Shown here piece by piece: positions 11,646-14,254 of a DNA stretch of 14,254 bases (its first letter is position 1; each line of letters begins with the position of its first letter). The stretch is taken from positions 1 to 14,254 of the forward strand of contig CALJEO010000002.1 in NCBI GenBank assembly GCA_938073845.1. Reading direction: 5' to 3'. Source of the stretch: an uncultured archaeon. Lineage in GTDB: Archaea > Korarchaeota > Korarchaeia > Korarchaeales > Korarchaeaceae. Under the pieces are notes generated by a model, which searched no databases, was not told where the DNA came from, and worked only from the letters and a program-made list of their open reading frames with translations. Both the position numbers and the translations under genes were made by a program.

Positions 11646-13601
11646 TTAAGTAATTGGAGAACCCATATCCTCGTGAGCACGGATCCCCCCTAGCGAATTT
11701 ACCTTCCTCCTGGTTTCAGGATCCCTGATCACCTCTAAGAACTCCTCAACAGCTCTCTTCCTTAACGAGGATCTCCTCACGATGAAATCGTATTCTTCAT
11801 CCATCAAAGGGATGAAATCGAGGTCATAAAGTCTTGCTACTGTCTCTATACCGATTCCAACATCGGCTACTCCGTTCTTCACGGCCGCTGCGACCGCATT
11901 ATGGGACTTGGCTTCGCTCCAATAACCCCTGATCCTTTTGACTATCTCCTCGAAGCTCACCCCAGAGCTCCCAGCCTCCACCCTCAATAAATGGTCCAGC
12001 AGGATCCTCGTGCCCGAACCTCTGTTCCTATTCATTAAGACTATGTCTTCCCTCTCTATGAGGTCCCTTATACCCCTTATCCCCTTCGGATTCCCCTTCC
12101 TGACGATCAGCCCCTGAACCCTCCTGTAGCCTCTTAGCAACACAGCCTTGTCCTCCAAGGAGAACTTCCTAAGTAGGGGGATGTTGTACTCCATCGTCTC
12201 CGGATCAAGTGCATGAACTCCCGAGATGTCGGCCTCGCCCCTGGCCACGGCCTTGAACCCCCCGTAGGATCCCACTGGCACGAACTTAACCAGGAAGCCG
12301 CGATCCCTCATCTCAGCTAGTATTACCTCCAATCCTAGGCAATGGCTTCCTATAACGGATAGATCCGCTATTCTATCTACGAAGAGCTTCACCCTCACTT
12401 CCTCCCCTTCCTCAATGATCTCCTTGAGCTCTCCCATCACGATGTAGCCATCGGCCCTCGAGAGCGTCGATATGGCTTCGGATCCCGTTGGAACGGGGAA
12501 AACGAGGAGTCCTTCGTCCCTCACTATGTGAACCGGTAGCAGGTCTTTCCTACCTCTCTCCCCATGGATCCTCTCGGCAGCCCTTGCCACGACCTCCCTC
12601 TCAGTTCCCTGGGGCTTCTGACTCCACTTCCTGATGAGGGGGGATACGATCTCCCTGTAGACGGTGAGGCAGCTGGTCGGGTACCCTGGGAGACCAATTA
12701 TGAGCTTTCCTCTCGCCTCAGCAATTACAGTGGGCTTACCTGGGTGTATTGCTATGCCGTGCACGAGCACCCCAGGGGGACCGAGTTCCTCAAGCACCCT
12801 GTACATCACATCCCCAGCCCCGACGCTCGTGCTTCCCGAGATCAGTACAAGGTCGCTCTTAGCCAGACCCTCACTCAGGGCCTCCTTGATCGACTCGTAA
12901 TCATCGGGGAGTATCCCGAGGAACATGGGATCTCCGCCGTCCTCGATCACCGATGCGAAGAGTGTAGATGAGTTGACATCATATACCCTCCCGAAGCCCA
13001 GCTCCTCGCCGGGTTGCACCAGCTCGTCGCCCGTCGAGAATATCCCCACCTTGGGCCTAGCGAACACGTTCACCTCTTTGATGCCCGCGGCCGCTAGGAT
13101 CCCCAGCTCCCTGGGTGAGAGCACCGTACCCCTGTAGACGAGGGTCTCACCCACTCTGATGTCGGAGCCAGCTCCCTGGATGTTCTCACCCGGAGGAACG
13201 GATCTGAGGACGAGGACCCCATCCCCTCTCCTCAGGGTGAGCTCCTCCCTAACCACCGCGTTAGCCCCTCTAGGGATAGGAGCACCCGTCGCTACCTCCA
13301 CGGCCTCTCCCCTCGAGATCTCCCCTTCAAATGGATGGCCCGCGGAAGAAACTCCTGAGACCCTCAACTCCACAGGATTATCCTCGTCTGCCCAGAAGGT
13401 ATCCTCGGCCCTGATCGCATATCCGTCCAGCATGGCTCTATCGAAGCCAGGCACATCTACATACGAGACCACGTCCTCCGCCAGCACTCTTCCCACAGCA
13501 TCCCAGATGGAAACTCTCTCAACTCTCCTGGGTCTTTCGTATTTAATAACGAGCTCCTTGACCTCATCAAGCCCCTTCAATTCCCTGAAAACTTTCCTCA
13601 A
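11646..13601 (-). CDS. MoeA fused to a C-terminal PBP-like domain
   Basis: Molybdopterin molybdenumtransferase (MoeA), inserting Mo or W into adenylylated molybdopterin, with an extra C-terminal domain; 651 residues. The MoeA part (about 1-410) shows DGYA (59-62), ATGAPIPRGANAVV, STGDEL (189-194), SGSTSVGAGD (255-264), GKPTV and LPGYPTS (304-310). The PBP-like part (about 412-651) begins DLSVIGSHCLGLEVIL and contains ISGVHALDPET, NRNRGSGTR (524-532) and a GVADVGIGIETVA segment. Such domains resemble oxyanion-binding proteins and may sense or present molybdate or tungstate. I choose the TTG at 13601: it overlaps the preceding stop as TTGA and lies eight nt after AGGAGGTG, whereas the GTG at 13613 is inside that sequence. 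No signal peptide, so it is cytosolic. Confidence 0.93.
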   Translation of the reverse strand: MRKVFRELKGLDEVKELVIKYERPRRVERVSIWDAVGRVLAEDVVSYVDVPGFDRAMLDGYAIRAEDTFWADEDNPVELRVSGVSSAGHPFEGEISRGEAVEVATGAPIPRGANAVVREELTLRRGDGVLVLRSVPPGENIQGAGSDIRVGETLVYRGTVLSPRELGILAAAGIKEVNVFARPKVGIFSTGDELVQPGEELGFGRVYDVNSSTLFASVIEDGGDPMFLGILPDDYESIKEALSEGLAKSDLVLISGSTSVGAGDVMYRVLEELGPPGVLVHGIAIHPGKPTVIAEARGKLIIGLPGYPTSCLTVYREIVSPLIRKWSQKPQGTEREVVARAAERIHGERGRKDLLPVHIVRDEGLLVFPVPTGSEAISTLSRADGYIVMGELKEIIEEGEEVRVKLFVDRIADLSVIGSHCLGLEVILAEMRDRGFLVKFVPVGSYGGFKAVARGEADISGVHALDPETMEYNIPLLRKFSLEDKAVLLRGYRRVQGLIVRKGNPKGIRGIRDLIEREDIVLMNRNRGSGTRILLDHLLRVEAGSSGVSFEEIVKRIRGYWSEAKSHNAVAAAVKNGVADVGIGIETVARLYDLDFIPLMDEEYDFIVRRSSLRKRAVEEFLEVIRDPETRRKVNSLGGIRAHEDMGSPIT

Positions 13602-14254
13602 AGGTCCAACCACCTCCTGTAGACGATGACGTCCACCTCCGCCCCCTCCTCATACCCCTCCACCTCCTCAGGGATCAGGAGGAATCCGTCCGCCCTTATG
13701 AGGGAGCTGACTATCCCAGCCCCACCTATCCTCACGGGGAGGGCTCTGTACTCTCCATCCTCCCTCAGCAGCTTCACTCTGACGTAATGCCTCACGCCGG
13801 GTGATGAGGGAACCCTCTGAGAGAGCCTAGCCCTCACAACGGTCCTGAGGGGGGATCCCCTGATCCCCGAGATCCTCTGCAGGATCGGCAGCAGCACCTC
13901 GATGGTAGCTACCATCGCGGAGACGGGATAACCGGGCAATCCGACTAGAAGCCTTCCTTTGGTGATGGCAAGTAATGTGGGCCTCCCCGGCATTATACTG
14001 AGACCTCTGACTAAGATCCTCCCACCGATCGATCTGATGGCTTCTTGAAGGTAATCCCTCTCCCCCACGCTACTCCCAGCTATGGTTACGATGACATCGC
14101 AATCATTACAGGCCGATAAGCAATCCCTCAGGGAGTTGGGGTCGTCCCTGCAAATCCCCAGGTACTTCACGTCAGCCAGTTCCTCTACGAGGGCCCTCAC
14201 TCCAAGTACATTGGAGTTCACCACTTTCCCCCTCTCCAGCTTGGATCCTAACTC
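13598..14254 (-). CDS. MoeA paralogue, N-terminal part beyond the window
   Basis: C-terminal 218 residues of a second molybdopterin molybdenumtransferase, open to the window edge. Visible features are GKVVNSNVLGVRALVEE, the active-site loop VIVTIAGSSVGERDYL, LSIMPGRPTLLA, LVGLPGYPVSA and a complete MoeA domain IV ending YEEGAEVDVIVYRRW. An internal GTG at 14224 lies in the middle of the conserved domain, so the true start is outside. It ends overlapping the TTG of the MoeA-PBP gene, which shows translational coupling. Two MoeA paralogues are common in archaea, possibly for Mo and W separately; this one lacks the PBP-like extension. Confidence 0.93.
   Translation of the reverse strand, partial: ELGSKLERGKVVNSNVLGVRALVEELADVKYLGICRDDPNSLRDCLSACNDCDVIVTIAGSSVGERDYLQEAIRSIGGRILVRGLSIMPGRPTLLAITKGRLLVGLPGYPVSAMVATIEVLLPILQRISGIRGSPLRTVVRARLSQRVPSSPGVRHYVRVKLLREDGEYRALPVRIGGAGIVSSLIRADGFLLIPEEVEGYEEGAEVDVIVYRRWLDL

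Noticed and set aside
12564..13629. Plus-strand ORFs over the MoeA-PBP gene
   Set aside because: Serine/proline-rich shadow translations of a strongly conserved minus-strand gene.

Overview
This window comes from an archaeon, most likely a thermophilic member of the Thermoproteota/Korarchaeota side of the tree. The evidence is the gene content: TFE beside DUF2110, archaeal NAC, MBF1, class I CCA-adding enzyme, archaeal SRP RNA and a Pyrococcus-type ferredoxin. TATA-like boxes sit about 25 nt upstream of starts, strong GGAGGTG ribosome-binding sites are present, TTG/GTG starts are common, and the tRNA stems are very GC-rich. Base composition is close to half GC. The tentative assignment to a Korarchaeum-like organism is inference.

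Layout. 1-1329 (minus): SIS-domain 6-phospho-3-hexuloisomerase (hxlB) overlapping a left-truncated CCA-adding enzyme. 1382-2697 (plus): VIT1/CCC1-like membrane protein coupled to tRNA pseudouridine synthase TruA. 2684-2962 (minus): a small unassigned protein with its own promoter. 3134-6090 (minus): TFE, DUF2110, then tRNA-Ser(GCT) abutting tRNA-Val(TAC), then a radical SAM protein whose start codon lies 13 nt after the tRNA. 6140-6604: tRNA-Thr(CGT) on plus, about 316 nt without a recognisable gene, and tRNA-Pro(TGG) on minus. 6635-7488 (minus): NAC and a HIT protein. 7550-9944 (plus): MBF1, a DRG/Obg-like TGS GTPase and ribose-5-phosphate isomerase A. 9964-10286 (plus): SRP (7S) RNA, not previously assigned to any ORF. 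10312-11069 (minus): a DtxR-type metalloregulator and a single-cluster ferredoxin. 11121-11633 (plus): MoaB/MogA. 11646-14254 (minus): two MoeA paralogues, the second fused to a PBP-like domain and the first truncated by the window edge.

How the genes fit together. Much of the window serves gene expression: CCA addition, tRNA modification, transcription initiation, four tRNAs, nascent-chain handling (NAC), SRP RNA, and an overlapping MBF1-DRG pair that suggests a ribosome-associated module. A second theme is the synthesis of molybdopterin cofactor (MoaB, two MoeA) beside a metal-dependent repressor and a ferredoxin. A third is pentose supply (hxlB and rpiA, about 8 kb apart).

Architecture is very compact. 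Four divergent pairs appear to share one AT-rich box between starts only about 50-62 bp apart, several of them apparently leaderless. Four start/stop overlaps (GTGA, ATGA and TTGA twice) imply translational coupling. Two RNA-gene promoters lie inside the 3' end of the preceding protein gene. I found no CRISPR array, insertion sequence or phage gene. The most notable observations are the tRNA-tRNA-mRNA fusion at 4588-4762, the MBF1-DRG pair, the shared-box divergent promoters, and hxlB lacking a canonical start codon where the family needs one.
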